A stretch of 5,433 bases of DNA from Desulfobacterales bacterium (GTDB lineage: Bacteria; Desulfobacterota; Desulfobacteria; Desulfobacterales; UBA5852). The number at the start of each line of letters is the position of its first letter. The stretch's first letter is position 1. Under the pieces are notes generated by a model. That model was given only the letters and a program-made list of their open reading frames with translations, was not told the origin of the DNA and made no database searches. The stretch lies in assembly GCA_016735415.1 (NCBI GenBank), contig JAERRP010000339.1, forward strand, positions 1 through 5,433, written 5' to 3'. Made by a program: the position numbers and the translations under genes. This document shows, one piece after another, positions 5,058 to 5,433 of the stretch.

Positions 5058-5433
5058 TCATCCTGCCGTTTTTTTCAATTGTTTCATGAAATCCCGTGCA
5101 AACGGCACGATATCGTGATCCGGAAATTTACGGATCAGCCCTTGAATGATTTTTTGCGCTTGGGGCGTTTGCTGCAGCCCGCTATGCAGAACCCGGGCGG
5201 CCTGAAAATAGGCTTTCGGCACCAACGGGCTGTCGGGTTGGGTCTTGATAAGCCGTTTGTAAGCCCCGATGGCTTCCTGGTGTTCGCGGGTCTCGTTCAA
5301 CCAGCTGCCGATCTTGAGCAGGACGGCCGGCTCGGCCTTGAAAGCCTTGTCGGCGGTCGAACAATCCCGGTAAACCTGGCAGGCTTCCGCTTTCCGGGCG
5401 GCCTTGGTAAACTGATCTAGCAGCAATTGGCCT
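5058..5433 (-). CDS. TPR-type helical-repeat protein, C-terminal fragment (N-terminus beyond right edge)
   Basis: The frame is open to the right edge with no stop, so this is the tail of a longer protein. A TTG at 5424-5426 could be read as a start but has no visible Shine-Dalgarno and is probably internal. About 125 residues are visible, ending in MKQLKKTAG before the stop at 5058-5060. The sequence has TPR/tol-pal-type helical pairs: one with EHQEAIGAYKRLIKTQP and the next with KAYFQAARVLHSG followed by AQKIIQGLIRKFPDH. No signal peptide or membrane segment lies in the visible part. Its role is probably protein-protein interaction. The pattern matches the tail of the neighbouring rhomboid almost without gaps (VY...IK.QP over 47 residues, then a one-residue gap to KRYP/RKFP), but identity is low. 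It could be the tail of a second rhomboid, a tol-pal-like lipoprotein, or another TPR protein. Confidence 0.8.
   Translation of the reverse strand, partial: GQLLLDQFTKAARKAEACQVYRDCSTADKAFKAEPAVLLKIGSWLNETREHQEAIGAYKRLIKTQPDSPLVPKAYFQAARVLHSGLQQTPQAQKIIQGLIRKFPDHDIVPFARDFMKQLKKTAG

Noticed and set aside
5035..5075. Possible terminator using AACGG...CCGTT followed by seven T
   Set aside because: The stem is only five pairs with a loop of more than 20 bases, and the T-run belongs to the lysine codons of the minus-strand gene.
5022..5420. 132-codon plus-strand frame at the right end
   Set aside because: It is antisense to the TPR-type frame, which is open to the edge and has recognisable helical repeats; the plus-strand frame has no Shine-Dalgarno.
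1..5433. CRISPR array, tRNA, rRNA, insertion sequence, attachment site or defence system
   Set aside because: No regularly spaced repeats, no cloverleaf or rRNA-like sequence, no transposase or integrase motifs, and no terminal inverted repeats were seen on reading through.

Overview
This window looks like chromosomal DNA from a moderately high-GC Gram-negative bacterium, most likely a sulfate reducer or relative in the Desulfobacterota (Desulfosarcina/Desulfobacter-like). I infer this from the style of the citrate synthase and phosphate-transporter sequences as I remember those families; no search was possible. I see no tRNA, rRNA, CRISPR array, transposase or phage gene.

Layout, left to right. 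(1) Positions 1-791, minus strand: the N-terminal 263 codons of a PiT-type inorganic phosphate transporter, whose C-terminus runs off the left edge. A perfect AGGAGG leads into ATC rather than a normal start codon. (2) 1001-1810, minus strand: a 269-residue soluble protein that I do not recognise, upstream of the transporter in the same direction with a 209-base gap. (3) 1811-2222: a 412-base divergent spacer with several palindromes, possible promoter elements and a leader hairpin, serving the unknown gene to the left and citrate synthase to the right. (4) 2223-3512, plus strand: a complete Si-type citrate synthase (gltA-like) with all three catalytic residues. (5) 3509-4966, plus strand: a rhomboid intramembrane serine protease that overlaps the gltA stop by ATGA. 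It has a large insert in its first periplasmic loop and a TPR-like cytoplasmic tail. (6) 5058-5433, minus strand: the C-terminal part of a TPR-type helical-repeat protein entering from the right edge, convergent with the rhomboid gene.

How the genes fit together: gltA and the rhomboid gene are almost certainly one transcription unit with coupled translation, although no functional link between them is obvious. Citrate synthase feeds acetyl-CoA into the TCA cycle or biosynthesis, while the rhomboid is a membrane protease with unknown substrates. The minus-strand pair (unknown protein and PiT) may be co-transcribed, but the 209-base gap and a weak promoter-like sequence before PiT leave this open. 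The TPR fragment at the right edge can be laid over the rhomboid's own C-terminal tail with almost no gaps, so it may be the tail of a related protein.

I see no clear new multi-gene system here. The most unusual items are the rhomboid architecture and its ATGA coupling to gltA, the ATC start of the transporter, and the unrecognised 269-residue protein.
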